This document shows, in pieces, positions 11,291-22,758 of a stretch of 64,000 bases of DNA (position 1 is its first letter; every line of letters begins with the position of its first letter). The translations under genes were made by a program, and so were the position numbers. The stretch lies in assembly GCA_026120185.1 (NCBI GenBank), contig JANUWF010000008.1, positions 124,001-188,000 on the forward strand. Reading direction: 5' to 3'. This DNA comes from Voacanga thouarsii. Lineage: Eukaryota; Streptophyta; Magnoliopsida; Gentianales; Apocynaceae. The notes under the pieces are model-generated. The model saw nothing but the letters and a program-made list of their open reading frames with translations. It had not been told where the DNA came from and did not search any database.

Positions 11291-13147
11291 TGTTGGAATA
11301 TATGCCCTCTAAACTAATTTTATCTGATGTAATTATCGAATTTATTAATACAAAAATTTATTCTCAAAATTTATTTGTGAATTTACATTTTATTTGTGCA
11401 TGATTTTCATTTGGAAAGGACCCATTGTGTTTAAGTAAGTAATCTATGTGAATGGTGATTTTTCAGAGTAAGGTATGGATCACGGGTTTCTTAATACATA
11501 AATGTTTGTTTTAACCTATTGATGAGAATGGGAATCTCATCATATTTAGGTTATTATGCTATGAATTTCAAATGGGGAATGACTTCCCTTTAACCAGTGA
11601 GTAGTCCACTCACTTTATAACATGAGCGTATTTTGAATACATAGAACAGGACTTGTAATAGTAGTTTTTAAAAGTACTATTTAGGAGAAACCTAGACTAT
11701 TACTGCTACAGCATGGATTAATACTCTACTACTTGAGTATGAGTTGGTAGTCTAACGAAGCTAGAAGCATGTACTTTGATATGCTGTAGTTGAGGTTCTT
11801 TTCTAGAGCCGATATACTTGTATGTTGGGTATATGTGATTAGTTAGTTAAGACAGACTTGTACAAGATAGCTTCTGCGCTATATCGCCCCTTGTGACTGT
11901 TTAAATGGTCTAATTATCCAGGGCCCTGGGGACACATGACTTAGATGTTTACTTTAGGATAGCTCCCTTGGAAAGTGAAACACTTCAGGAGTCGTGGATC
12001 AATGGACTAGAGGTCTAAGGATGGTAGATATCTATTATAGAGGTATTAGTACACTCCTCATTTCTAAATGCACGGTGATGCGTAGAGGGGTATTTTACTC
12101 ATTGCACCTGTAGGTTGAAGACTTTACTAATGTCGCATTATCCTTGGGGTCAATATTTTCTTATGGTGATATTAGAAAATATTTAAAATGAAAATATAGC
12201 TATTTATATGCAAGGGTATTTTGGTCATTTTAGTAGCTAAGGCGATATGTCTTTTGGTCCCCAAAATAGCCCTTAAGTCCTGACAGATTTGGGTTAAGGA
12301 ATTAGTCTTGATAATTATGGTTTTATTTTATTTTATTTAAGTAGTATAATTTATTATTGGACTATAATAAAATAAAAGGCCCGGAAGAGAGTATATATTT
12401 TATCTAGTTTAATTGGTTAATTAATTATTCTGGGCCCAAGGCCCAAATTGAATAATTAAAAAATTAATCTAGATATAAACTAAATAAAAGACCTGATATT
12501 TTATATTGGTCTATTTGGGCTTGTTAATTATTTATTGGGCTGTTTAATAAAACCTACAAAATAAATAATTGAGATTTATTATTTATGGGTGTTCAAGTCC
12601 AAGAGTAAATAATTTTATCCGGTCCAATAAATAAGACAAGGGTAAAATAAAATTAAAAAATTAATTATTAAATTAATTAATTAAATTAAAAAAACATGAG
12701 ATGGATCCCTGTTGTTTTGCGTGAGAGATAACAAAAAGGCCATAACAAAAAACATGGGCTTTTTGTTTGACTCTCTTGGTCTCTCTCTCTCTCTCTCTCG
12801 GTGGATTGATGAAAAGAAATCAAAAGGAAATTAAGACTGGGCACAACAGTGAGCTAAGTCTGTGAGTTTTCACAGAGGTAAATCAAGAAGCATTCATTGG
12901 GAAAACTATAGCAAACCCAATTTTTTAAACTTTCACTGGTAGTGGAATGGGCTCCATTTTGGAAGCTCAAAAGCTTCGCATGAATGAGACGAAGTCGACA
13001 TTTACAAGGACGTGATCCAATAGTTTCAAGCATCCTTATGTAGACATCTTCTTCAGTGCCAGTATGGTCATTCAAACATAGAGGTAAATTTTTTCGTTCT
13101 GTAAGCTTGCTTTTGGTTTGATCATTTTTTGCCATTTTCTTCCTACA
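11291..13147 (+). repeat. 5' LTR of copia 2
   Basis: The LTR of 1857 bp begins TGTTGGAATATATGCCC and ends CCTACA. It is followed by AG and the primer-binding site. A (CT)n tract lies at about 12779-12799. It pairs with the 3' LTR at 26076-27914. Confidence 0.9.
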
Positions 13148-13149
13148 AG

Positions 13150-13162
13150 TGGTATAAGAGCC
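13150..13162 (+). other. Primer-binding site of copia 2 (initiator Met tRNA)
   Basis: The sequence TGGTATAAGAGCC lies two bases after the 5' LTR. It differs from the canonical TGGTATCAGAGCC by one base. This sets the plus-strand orientation and shows the LTR at 11291-13147 is the 5' one. Confidence 0.9.
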
Positions 13163-13510
13163 ATGGTTTGACAAATGTAGGAAGCATGCTAGGCTTAACT
13201 AAAACAAGAAAATAATTGTTTTGAATGTTTTTTGTGATTTTTCGTGTTTTCTGGTATGGGTAATTTCACTGTAAGCTTCGTGAGTAGAAGCATAGGAACA
13301 CTGTATTTTGATTGCTTTCATAGATATCGTGTAAGCTGAGTATTTTTAAGGGTATAGACGGTTGGTTGGATGAGTTTTGATCGAAATCGGTGGAAAACAC
13401 CGAGTCCAGAGACATCTGCAATTAACAAAGTAGCTTGGAGAAAAAGGACACTGTAGCAGCTGAGCCGAGCCTGGCATGTGAGAGGAGCCGAGCTGACTGC
13501 AGCTCCCCTG

Positions 13511-13574
13511 GCGAGGAAAGCTTCCTCGCATAGCGCGAGGAAGCAAATTGCATTTTGCATTTGCAAAATGCAAT
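13511..13574 (+). other. Stacked hairpins in copia 2 leader
   Basis: GCGAGGAA occurs at 13511-13518 and 13535-13542, with its complement TTCCTCGC between them at 13522-13529. Two alternative stems are therefore possible: 8 bp with a 3-nt loop, or 10 bp with a 5-nt loop. A near-perfect palindrome follows at 13547-13574 (13-bp arms, 2-nt centre). Such structure between primer site and gag could act in RNA dimerisation or packaging, but that is inference. Confidence 0.65.
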
Positions 13575-15218
13575 TGCTGCGGTCATCAATTTTGATCGCT
13601 GTAGTGGGCCGGGTTGTGGGCACCCTCCCGAATCACGGCCCATGGGTTTTTCCACGGGCTAGTGTGGCAGGTGCATTGGACATGAAATAATTTTTTTTTT
13701 TTTTGGTCTCATACCAAGTGAAGTTGTTTTTTTTTTTTTTGCAATAATTAATATTTATTGAATATTTTGCATGAAAAAGAATAGTAAAGGAAATTTTAGG
13801 ATTAAACAACACCATTAATTAATTAATGTGTTTAATTCTATTATTTGGACATTTAGGTTAAAAGAATAGAAAAATATGAAAACGTTTATAGTTTTCTAGC
13901 ATGCTTATTTCTTTTTGTACCCTATGTGTGTGTTTTCTCAAAGACCAAAGTCTTTGGGAGTTTTTGACAAAGAAAAACATTTTTTCTTAAATCAAATGGT
14001 TAATTTTAATTCGAACAAAAATTTATTTTTGGTTATTTTCTCAAAGGACTTTATCCTTGACATAGAAAATATTTTGGATTTAGATATTTTTGTGAATTAA
14101 ATTAGAAAACCATTTAGATTGAATTTTCAGAAGAAAAAGTGTTTTTTGTCAAATTAAACTTGAGATCAAAATCTCTCAAAAGTTTTATTGGAAATTTTTG
14201 AAATTATTAAGTTTATTAACTTAAATAAAACTAATCCATGGAAAAATTTCTCAAAGGGTATAAACCTTAATATGGAAATTTTTATGAGTTTAGATATTTT
14301 ATTTTTGAGTTAAAAGAAAACTTAATTGAAATTTTCAAAAGATATTTTCCAAGAAAACCCTTATTTTAAATTGTTAAGTGGGAGAGGGGTTCCAACGGCC
14401 CCATAGCTTCCATCACGCTAGAACTAATGGATGGATGTAATTAATAACCCGGGACACATGCTATGATCGGCCAGCCCACGTTGGAGGTTATAGTGCAAGG
14501 AATGTCCATAGGAAATGAGAAGAAACGGTCATCCCATGATAGAGTTATCTTCTAGATCATTACCTAGAAGGGAAATTAATTTGTAGTAGTTAATATACTT
14601 AGCTTAGGAAACTGTTAATCTTCCCTAGAAGCTATGTCAGTTTTTCTAAGAATTAATTTGCTACTAAGGTAATAAAATTTGCTACTAAAAATGACCGCGG
14701 ATTAACAAGAAAATAATCATGATTTCCCTATTGCTAATCAAGTGTCATGAACACATTCTCCAACATCAAACAATAACTAATCCATTCATGAACATAGGCT
14801 TAAATCAACACATGCTATCACATGGCCAAATCCTTACTAGGCATAATCATGATCTTGGCTTCAATGGAGATAAGAATATAAAAATCCTATTCACCAAATG
14901 TGTCATAACATCTAACATGCTTTAAACATCCATAATTTTCTTAAGACATGATGAACATACATTGATTGTCAAGAAAAACCATATAGCTTAATCATATACA
15001 ACCATTCTTATGTCCTAGTCCCAACCCCTTCATTCACATGCGCATATTCAATCCCCCATTCATGTTTTATTCTTCCTATCAATATCTAAGAGACATGAAT
15101 GCAGAATTAAAAAGGAGGATTAAGGAGAAATACTTGATTAACGATTACTTCGATGAAGACTTAAGAAGATCCACGCGATTGAGAGTCTTGAATTGTCCAA
15201 GAGAGGAGAAAAATAGCC

Positions 15219-15244
15219 ATGGTTGTTAATCAACCATTTCGGCC

Positions 15245-15272
<28 letters not shown>
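15219..15272. repeat. Palindrome and (GA)n in gypsy H LTR
   Basis: A hairpin (ATGGTTG-TTAAT-CAACCAT, about 15219-15237) is followed by GGCC and a (GA)n tract at 15245-15272. The same arrangement, with a longer GA tract, is at 47598-47671 in LTR I. Confidence 0.8.
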
Positions 15273-15275
<3 letters not shown>

Positions 15276-16861
15276 AGTAGGGTACATTGAAGGTTGAATG
15301 GAAGAAGATGAACAAAGGAGTTGTTTTTTATTACTTTGATCATGTTCTTGAGACCTTCGAAAAAAAACTACTTTTGATCTGAATGCAAATTCTTGTTTTC
15401 AAGATTTGGTGTTATAAACAGCAGAAATGAACACTAGGGAGTATGTAGGAGTAATCTGGAGTATTTGAGAGGGATTGGAGGTGTTTAGGGTGGGTTTTGG
15501 CTTGAAGAGATGTAGTGTATGTTCTTGGTGCTCTTGGTGAAAATGGAGAGATTTTGAGAAAAATGTGCATGAATCTGGGAGAATGCTGGCCAAATGGTTT
15601 AGGGAGTTTAGGAGTTTCAGTTTTCAGCTTAGAGAGGAAGAGAATAATTTGATTTGTTTGAAATTCAAATGGAGGGAATTGATGAGTGGTTTGAGGTATA
15701 AGATATGTTAATGGTGGTTGATTGATGGAGGTTTCTTGAAGCTGGAATGGAGTTGGCTGGATTGGTTTGTTTTGTTGAAATGAATGAAGATTGATATGGC
15801 TTTAAGGCTGGCCAAAATTCAGAGTTTGATGGCAGAGGAATTTCTAGTTGTGTAGCTTAATACAAGGGTGTTTTCAAGGAGCAAAATGTTGGAAATTTTT
15901 TAAGTTCAAATGTAGTTTGAACGAAGTGATCTTAGGAGATATTTGAGATGTGGTTATGGATTCCAAGTGTTCAAGGTAAGTGGAGAGGTTAATGGTGTTC
16001 AGTTCATGGCTGAACAAGGTTCATTTTACAGAGGTTTGAGGGTGGTTTTTTCGGTCTAGGCCTAAGGGAACAAAGCTGGCAATTTTCTGGTTTCATGGTG
16101 TTCAAGGCTTCGAATGGTTTGCTGAATTTCTATGCAGTATTTCTGCAATTCTTCAGCTCAATTTTCAGAGGATTTGGAGAGGTGTTTGAGGGTCTTTTAA
16201 GGCTGGTTTCCAGCCTTCTTTCTGGAGGAAAAGCAGAGGAGTTTTGCTGGTTTGATGATAGAAAAAAATAGCTTCGTTTCCAAGTTGAATGTTAGCAAAA
16301 CTGCCCAGAATTTTTTCCTGGTTTGTGCAGTTTTTGTACAGTCCGAATTTGCACTGAAATTCCAGTCTTCAAGCTATATGAATTGGTCATTTTCTCTGGT
16401 AGCAAATGAGCAAGGAACTTGGCTGAGTTTTTCGGAAGCCAGACTGCTCAAAAATCTGGAAAATTTCTAGGTTTTCTTCATCAAGAACATGAACACTATA
16501 AAGATGAGTTTGAAGGTTCAACCATGGTGATTGATTTCCCTTGGAAACCCTTCCTAACTCCTCTCCTATTTTCGATCAATCCGCCATCTTCCAAGATCAA
16601 TTTTCAAAATTCAAAGCCAAGAAATCCTCATCGTATTTTCTGGTATCAAAAGATGAATTTTAAATAATTTAAATTGTGAAGTTGTTAGGATAAGCTAGAG
16701 GTAATAAAAGGACAAGAATTCCTCTAGAATTCTTTTTAGGACATGATGATAGGATTAGGACATTCTCTTCATGTCTCGCCTAGGACAACTTTCCTATCTT
16801 TAAGGAATGTAAGAAAACAAAAATTTCAAACTTAACTAAGATAATCATGAATAAAACTTAA

Positions 16862-16936
16862 GTGATGAGATTTGAACTCATGACCTTAGAGATTAATTCA
16901 CAAAGCTCTAACCACTTAACCACACTAAGTCTTGTT
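16862..16936 (-). other. tRNA-like block in gypsy H 3' LTR
   Basis: On the minus strand an A-box-like segment (GTGGTTAAGTGGTTAGAGC) is followed about 30 nt later by a perfect T-arm, ATGAG-TTCAAAT-CTCAT, matching a B box. The anticodon arm does not fold convincingly, so this is not a functional tRNA gene. The same block is found in the other gamma LTRs at the same distance from the LTR start. Confidence 0.65.
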
Positions 16937-17174
16937 CTTATTTTCTCACCCAAATATTCTTCTTATTTAATCCTCAAGCTATCTTCCTATTTTGACCTTA
17001 AGCAAAATTACCATTTTACCTTTCCTACTCAATAAGCATAACTAAGCTTTTTAACCTATAAGTCGTAATTCTAAAGCACATACAATCATTCAAAAATATA
17101 TATATTCATGCAAAATAATATGATATGCATCCCGACCCCCTTACTTTAAGGTTGGCTTTAGGTGGGGTTTCATA

Positions 17175-17192
17175 TCCTCCCCTCCTTAAGAG
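17175..17192 (-). other. Polypurine tract of gypsy H
   Basis: In minus reading the sequence CTTAAGGAGGGGAGGA directly precedes the 3' LTR. It identifies the left LTR as the 3' LTR and fixes the element as minus-strand. Confidence 0.85.
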
Positions 17193-17250
17193 AATTTCGT
17201 CCCGAAATTTAGGTATACCTCTATCTCAAATTAGGATACTTCCGTTTTAC

Positions 17251-17460
17251 CTACTCTTTCGTTTCCCATGTGGCATCTCGTGTGCCATGATGCTCCCACT
17301 GCACCTTTACCATTGAAATCTGCTTGTTCTGGAGAGTCTTGATACTTCGATCTAATATTTTCACGGGTTTCTTCACATAGCTCAAGTCGGGTTGCAACAC
17401 TAACGGCTCATCATTCCAAACATGTCCGAGATTGGCATTGTACTTCTTCAGCTGAGACAC
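17251..17460 (-). pseudogene. Gypsy H integrase end with chromodomain
   Basis: This frame codes for the end of the integrase and a chromodomain: SQLKKY and a YVKKPVKILDR stretch, then MVKVQWEHHGTRDATWE. Chromodomains of this form terminate pol in plant chromoviruses and direct integration to heterochromatin through modified histones (known for the family). It follows the integrase core at 17506-18498 in the minus direction. A few stops separate the blocks. Confidence 0.85.
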
Positions 17461-17505
17461 ATGGAATACGTCATGAATTCCCGTTAACCCATCTGGCAGA
17501 TCTAA

Positions 17506-18600
17506 TCAATATGCCACCGGTCCAATTCTCTCCTTTATTGGAAACGGTCCCAAATACCTTGGATTCAGCTTCCCACCTTTTGGATGCTTCAAAATTCCTC
17601 TATTCGATGTCAGTCTTAGGAATACACTGTCTCCCACCTGAAATTCTAACTCTCTCTGCCTGTTGTCTGCATAGCTCTTTTGTCGGCTCTGGGCTGCTTT
17701 CAACCTTTCCCTGATTAGCTTAACCTTGTCCAACATTTCCTGAACATAGACTTCTCCCGACTTGCTTACATGGCCATCTTCTGACCAATTCCAGTATAGC
17801 GGTACTTGACACTTGCGTCCATACAATGCTTTATATAGAGCTATTCTAATCGAAGATTGATAATTGTTATTGTATGACAACTCTACATACGGCACACATT
17901 TGATCCACTTATCCCCGAAATCCAATACACAGGCTCTCAGCATGTCCTCTAATATCTGAATAACCTTTTCTGACTATCTATCGGTTTATGGATGCATCGT
18001 CGTACTGAACTTCAGACTAGAACCCATTGATTCTTAACAGTTGTCCCAAAATCGGGATGTAAATCTCGGGTCTCTGTCGGACACAATACTTGAAGGTACT
18101 CCGTGCAGTCTGACTATTTCTCGCATATAGGTCTGAGTTAACTTCTCTATTGAATCCCTCACATTCACTGGTATGAAATGCACTGACTTGGTCAATCGAT
18201 TCACCACTACCCATATGGCGTCCTTTTGGGTCCTTGCCATAGGGAGTCCAGTGACGAAGTCCATGGTCACCTCTTCCCATTTCCATTCAGGTACTGGCAA
18301 CGGTTGCAACAATCCTACTGACTTCTTGTGCTCCGCTTTAACCTTCTGATGGGTTAGACACGTCGAGACATACTTAACCACGTTCCACTTCATTCTAGGC
18401 CACCAATAAACTCTTTTCAGATCTTGATACATTTTGACCTCTCCCGGATGAATGGCATACTTACTTTTATGTGCCTCTTCCAAAATTTTGTCCTTCAACT
18501 AGCGCTCATCGGGTACACAAAACGATCTCAGAAATACAAAACTCCCACTTCGTCTTGTCAGAATTTACTGCTTTGCTGGTTAAGCTCCTTGTCCTTGAAA
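17506..18600 (-). pseudogene. Gypsy H integrase (broken)
   Basis: The N-terminal zinc domain is at about 18350-18500 with [11 protein letters not shown] and CLTHQKVKA; relatives have CLTCQ, so a zinc Cys has become His. The core carries [10 protein letters not shown] (first Asp) and [11 protein letters not shown] (second Asp, about 18055-18087). A frame break after RFWDNC (about 18030) separates the C-terminal block at 17506-17943, which holds YNNNYQSSI, ALYGRKCQVPLYW and GDSVFLRLTSNRG. These are all typical of Ty3/gypsy integrase. Confidence 0.9.
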
Positions 18601-18857
18601 ATCTAGAACTCTGCATTACTCTGTTGGGCCTCAATGACGTCTCGCCTTAGATCTAGCATCAACTTCAGGTTACTAACAATAATCCTCTCCTCTTGCACTT
18701 CTACTCTTCTATCCAACACATCCTAAACCACTTGAACCTCATGCACTCTTAGCGCCATTCTAACTTTCTTGCTCAGGGAATCAACAATGATGTTGGCTTT
18801 CCCGGGGTGATAGTTGATAGGACAACGGTACTCTTCTAGAAATTCCATCCATCTCCA

Positions 18858-19154
18858 CTACCGCAAATTCAAGTCCTTCTGAGTGAAGATGTACTTCAGG
18901 CTCTTGTGATTAGTGAACACTTCATATTCCGTTCCATACAAGTAGTGCTGCCATTTCTTTAAAGCGAACACAATGGCAACCAGCTCTAGATCATGCATAG
19001 GATAATTGACTTCATGAGGCTTCAACTTTTGAGAAGCATAGGCGATCACCTTTCTATCTTGCATCAAAACTGCCCCCAAACCTTCTTTCAAAGCATCAGT
19101 ACACAGTGCATAAGACTTATCTTCCTCTGGCAGACTTAACACAGGTGTTGTCAT
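18858..19154 (-). pseudogene. Gypsy H RNase H
   Basis: A 98-codon open block carries the gypsy RNase [19 protein letters not shown] with the catalytic Asp, [21 protein letters not shown] with Glu/Asp residues, and [20 protein letters not shown] stop follows at the point where relatives continue QRRW. It degrades the RNA strand during reverse transcription. It lies between RT (right) and integrase (left). Confidence 0.9.
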
Positions 19155-19234
19155 TAATCTCCGCTTCAGCTCTTGGAAACTTTTTTCACATTTTTCATTC
19201 TAAACAAAGGGTACGTCCTTTCTCAGCAGCCTGG

Positions 19235-20077
19235 TCATAGGTGATGTGAGTGTTGAAAATCCCTTAATAAACCTCCTATAGTAGCCAACCAATCCCAAAA
19301 AGCTTCAAATCTTGTGATGTTCTCCGGTTGCTTCCAGTCCGAAATTGCTTTGACCTTCACTAGGTCCACCTTGATCCTATCCTTGGTCACCATGTGGCCA
19401 AGAAATGCCACACTATCCAGCCAAAACTCACACTTGCTAAATTTGGCGAAAAGTTTGTGCTCCTTTAGCTTCTCCAGTACCAGCTTCAAATATTCTGCAT
19501 GATCCTCCGGGCTCTTGGAGTAGATGAGTATGTCGTCGATGAAGACTACCACGAACTTGTCCTAGTAGGGTTGGAACACTCGATGCATCGAATCCATAAA
19601 TATTGCGGGTGCATTGGTTACCCCGAATGGCATCACCACGAACTCGTAGTGATCATATCTTGTGGTAAAGGTCGTTTTGGGAATATCCTCTTCTTTTATC
19701 CTCACCTGATAGTATCATTGCCTCAAATCCAGTTTGGAGTAACAACTGGATCCTTGCAACTGGTCGAACAACTCATCAATCAGCAGTAGAGGATATTAGT
19801 TCTTGATGGTTAGGTTGTTCAAGCCCCAGTAGTCAATACATAACCTCAGAGTCCCATCCTTCTTCTTCACAAATAGCACAGGTGCTCCCCAAGGTGACAT
19901 GCTAGGTCTGATGTAGCCTTGCCTCACCAACTCTTCTAGCTGTTCCTTCAGTTCTTTCAGCTCCGCCGGTGCCATCCGATATGGAGTTCGGGACACCGGT
20001 TCCACTCTTGGAACTAGATCAACGCTGAACTCAACTTCTCGGTTGGGAGGTAGAGAAGTGAGTTCTGCAGGGAACAT
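19235..20077 (-). pseudogene. Gypsy H reverse transcriptase (broken)
   Basis: The N-terminal half at 19796-20077 carries [36 protein letters not shown] and LRLCIDY. After a stop at about 19795 come SKLDLRQ (motif A Asp), then FVVVFIDDILIYSKS (motif C, about 19515-19558) and the FAKFSKCEFWLDSVAFLGH block at 19235-19552. The catalytic FIDD is intact. At least three stops or frameshifts inactivate it. Confidence 0.9.
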
Positions 20078-20099
20078 GTCGGAAAATCCTTTACCACCT

Positions 20100-20640
20100 C
20101 GGTATCCTCAAGAGTGCACTGGTCCTTTGGCTTATTTATCACATAAGCCAAATATATCCTTGGCATCCTTGCTTCAACAATTTTTGGGCTTTTGCCCCAG
20201 CTATCAAAAACTTCAATTCCTTTACTCTCTTGCCATTGAAGTCCAACACATCACATCCCGATCTAATGAACTGAAGCGATTTATTCTTACAGTCTACTCT
20301 AATCCCATGCTTCGCTAGCCAATCCATTCCTAATATTAAATCATAATCATTAATAGCCAAGACTATCAAATCTCCCTCTAAGCTTTCTCTCCCCACCTCA
20401 ATTTTACAATTCCGCACATACCGATCTTCTTACACCATTTTTCCCAAAGGCGTACTCACCAATACAGTAAAAGGTAGTTCTACTCCATCCCAACCCAAAT
20501 GATATGCACAATTCTTGTTTAAATAGCAATGGGTAGATCCAGGGTTTAGTAATGCATTAACAGAATGACCTTAGATAGTAAACGTACCTTCCACCACTAT
20601 TGCATCAGCTCCAACCTCTTGGGAGCGAAAACTTTTTGCA
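20100..20640 (-). pseudogene. Gypsy H protease region (broken)
   Basis: An open block at 20139-20417 encodes the C-terminal half of the aspartic protease, including DYDLILGMDWLAKHGIRVDCKNKSL. The upstream part at 20418-20640 is homologous to the active-site region, but the DTGATHSF motif of relatives reads as a decayed NPGSTHC-like sequence. Stops break the frame. It links the zinc knuckles of gag to RT. Confidence 0.8.
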
Positions 20641-20641
20641 T

Positions 20642-21434
20642 TCACCTGCGGCTTCTGTGCTCCACTCCCGAATGCTCCCATGGCATTAGCTCGATTGGCC
20701 CCCGGGATTGAGCCGGGATTCCTTGTCCGACTCGGAGAAGTTTAGGACAGGCGTTTCGCACATGGTTCGGGTCTCCGCAGTGGTAGCATTTCCATTTACC
20801 TCCTTTGGACCAACAATTTTTCTCCTTGTGGACTCTTTTCCCGTAGTGCCGGCATAATGGAAGATTCTGCATAGGACCAATCGGTGCTGTCCGGGCTTGC
20901 TTCTCCCAGTTCTGCCACTACTAGTTGGCAGGGCACTTGTTGGGCCGCTACAGCCTCTGAAAAGGTCTCGATGGTTATCTTGGTGGTAGGAAAAGTCTTG
21001 GTGCCATTCTATTGCGATCTTCATTCTCAGTCCGGGTGGCTGCGTCCAAGGCCCCTGAGTAGGTGGTTGGTGGAGCAGGTGCCAACGCCCTTCTCAACTC
21101 CTACCTTAGCCCCTTGACAAATTGTCTTATTCTGTTCTGCTCGGTGTCCACCAGTCTTTTACAGTATTTCGACAATTGAGTAAAACGTGCCGCATACTGA
21201 GCTATTATCATACCTCCATGCTTTAGATTCTAGAACTCATTTTCCTGCTTCTCTATTATCCACTGAGGGATATATTCGGCTCTGAATGCTTCCAAGAACT
21301 TGGCCCATGTCCAGTCTTGGTCAATCATCTCCCAATCATCCTAAACCCGTTGCCACCATGCCCGAGCTGGGCCCCTCAATTGGAATGTAACAAACTTCAC
21401 CATTAGTGTACTGAAGATATCTTCCATCTGTTCA
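20642..21434 (-). pseudogene. Gypsy H gag, 5'-truncated
   Basis: Two zinc knuckles are visible at 20642-20872: CRHYGKRVHKEKNC (with Tyr where the second Cys is expected) and CYHCGDPNHVRNAC. To the right, frameshifted pieces match the retrotransposon Gag domain, including LRGPARAWW near 21370 and the SKYCKRLVDTEQ-like region near 21150. Homology stops at 21434, where the sequence passes directly into LTR. The gag start, leader and primer site are therefore deleted. Confidence 0.85.
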
Positions 21435-22758
21435 GATGGCAGAGGAATTTCTGGTTGTGTAGCTTAATACAAGGGTGTTTTCAAGGAGTAAAATGCTGGA
21501 AATTTTTGAAGTTCAAATGTAGTTTGAACGGAGTAGTCTTAGGAGATATTTGAGGTGTGGTTATGGAGTCCAAGTGTTCAAGGTAAGTGGAGACAGAACA
21601 AGGTTCATTTTACAGAGGTTTGAGGGTGGTTTCTTCAGTTTAGGCCTAAAGGAAAAAAGCTGGAAATTTTCTGGTTTCATGGTGTTCAAGGCTTCGAATG
21701 GTTTGCTGAAATTTTATGCACTATTTCTGCAAGTCTTCAGCTTGATTTGTAGAGGATTTGGAGAGGTGTTCAAGGGTCTTTTAAGGCTGGTTTTCAGTCT
21801 TCTTTCTGGATGAAAAGCAGAAGATTTTTGCTGGTTTGATGACAAAAGAAAACAACTTCGTTTCCAGGTTGAATGTCAGCGAAATTGCCCAGAATTTTTT
21901 CCTGGTTTGTGTAGTTTTTGTGCAATCCGAATTTGCACTGAAATTCTAGTCTTCAAGTTATATGAATTGGTCATTTTATCTGGTAGCAAATGAGCAAGGA
22001 ACTTGGCTGAGTTTTTCAGAAGCCAGACTGCTCAAAAATCTGGAAAATTTCTAGGTTTTCTTCATCAAGAACATGAACACTATAAAGATGAGTTTGAAGG
22101 TTCAACCATGGTGATTGATTTCCCTTGGAAACCCTTCCTAACTCCTCTCCTATTTTCGATCAGTCCTCCATCTTCCAAAATCAATTTTCAAAATTCAAAG
22201 CCAAGAAATCCTCATCGTATTTTCTGGTATCAAAAGATGAATTTTGAATAATTTAAATTTTGAAGTTGTTAGGATAAGCTAGAGGTAATAAAAGGACAAG
22301 AATTCCTCTAGAATTCTTTTTAGGACATGACGATAGGATTAGGACATTCTCTTCATGTCTCGCCTAGGACAACTTTCCTATCTTTAAGGAATGTAAGAAA
22401 ACAAAAATTTCAAACTTAACTAAGATAATCATGAATAAAACTTAAGTGATGAGATTTGAACTCATGACCTTAGAGATTAATTCACAAAGCTCTAACCACT
22501 TAACCACACTAAGTCTTGTTCTTATTTTCTCACCCAAATATTCTTCTTATTTAATCCTCAAGCTATCTTCCTATTTTGACCTCAAGCAAAATTACCATTT
22601 TACCCTTCCTACTCAATAAGCATAACTAAGCCTTTTAACCTATAAATCATAATTCTAAAGTACATGCAATCATTCAAAAATATATATATTCATGCAAAAT
22701 AATATGATATGCATCCTGACCCCCTTACTCTAGTGTTGGGTTTAGGTGGGGTTTCACA
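21435..22758 (-). repeat. 5' LTR of gypsy H, truncated
   Basis: From GATGGCAGAGG (21435) to the end GGGGTTTCACA (22758) this copy matches 15828-17174 closely; about five differences were counted by eye over about 240 bp around 16440-16680. It includes a tRNA-like block at 22446-22520. The missing end of the LTR was removed together with the gag start. The right end joins copia 2 gag at about 22757-22759. Confidence 0.85.
22446..22520 (-). other. tRNA-like block in gypsy H 5' LTR
   Basis: It is the same A-box and T-arm arrangement as at 16862-16936, in the same minus orientation. Confidence 0.65.

Larger units (their letters stand above)
13148..14654 (+). other. Copia 2 leader, truncated by gypsy H
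   Basis: This untranslated leader follows the primer site and is homologous to parts of the reverse complement of the copia E leader (about 54125-55640), including the GGGAGAGGGGTTCCAACGGC block near 14380. Strong inverted repeats occur at 13511-13574. Homology to copia E stops at about 14650 (CAGTTTTTCTAAG) and homology to the gypsy gamma LTR begins at about 14660, placing the junction. The ORFs here are not conserved. Confidence 0.8.
14655..17174 (-). repeat. 3' LTR of gypsy H, truncated
   Basis: The LTR start, in minus reading, is at 17174 next to the polypurine tract; its first bases read TATGAAACCCC against TGTGAAACCCC in sibling LTRs. It aligns with solo LTR I from about 47040 to 49546 and with the right copy from 15828. 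It contains a (GA)n tract at 15245-15272 and a tRNA-like block at 16862-16936. About 1.8 kb of the LTR end is missing relative to LTR I. Confidence 0.85.
14655..22758 (-). mobile_element. Gypsy H, chromodomain Ty3/gypsy element (family gamma), doubly deleted
   Basis: On the minus strand the order is 5' LTR (truncated), gag, protease, RT, RNase H, integrase, chromodomain, polypurine tract and 3' LTR (truncated). This is the Ty3/gypsy order, and the chromodomain with very long LTRs fits the Tekay/Del chromoviruses (inference). The two LTR copies are nearly identical where they overlap, so insertion was recent. It sits in the gag of copia 2, which resumes at about 22759. Both inner and outer ends have lost sequence: about 1.8 kb of LTR on the left, and about 3 kb of LTR plus primer site and gag start on the right. 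Confidence 0.85.

Noticed and set aside
16419..16667. An 82-codon frame repeated almost identically at 22003-22251
   Set aside because: Both lie in the two LTR copies of gypsy H, so similarity is due to duplication of the LTR. The first codon is TTG and the frame is not kept in solo LTR I.
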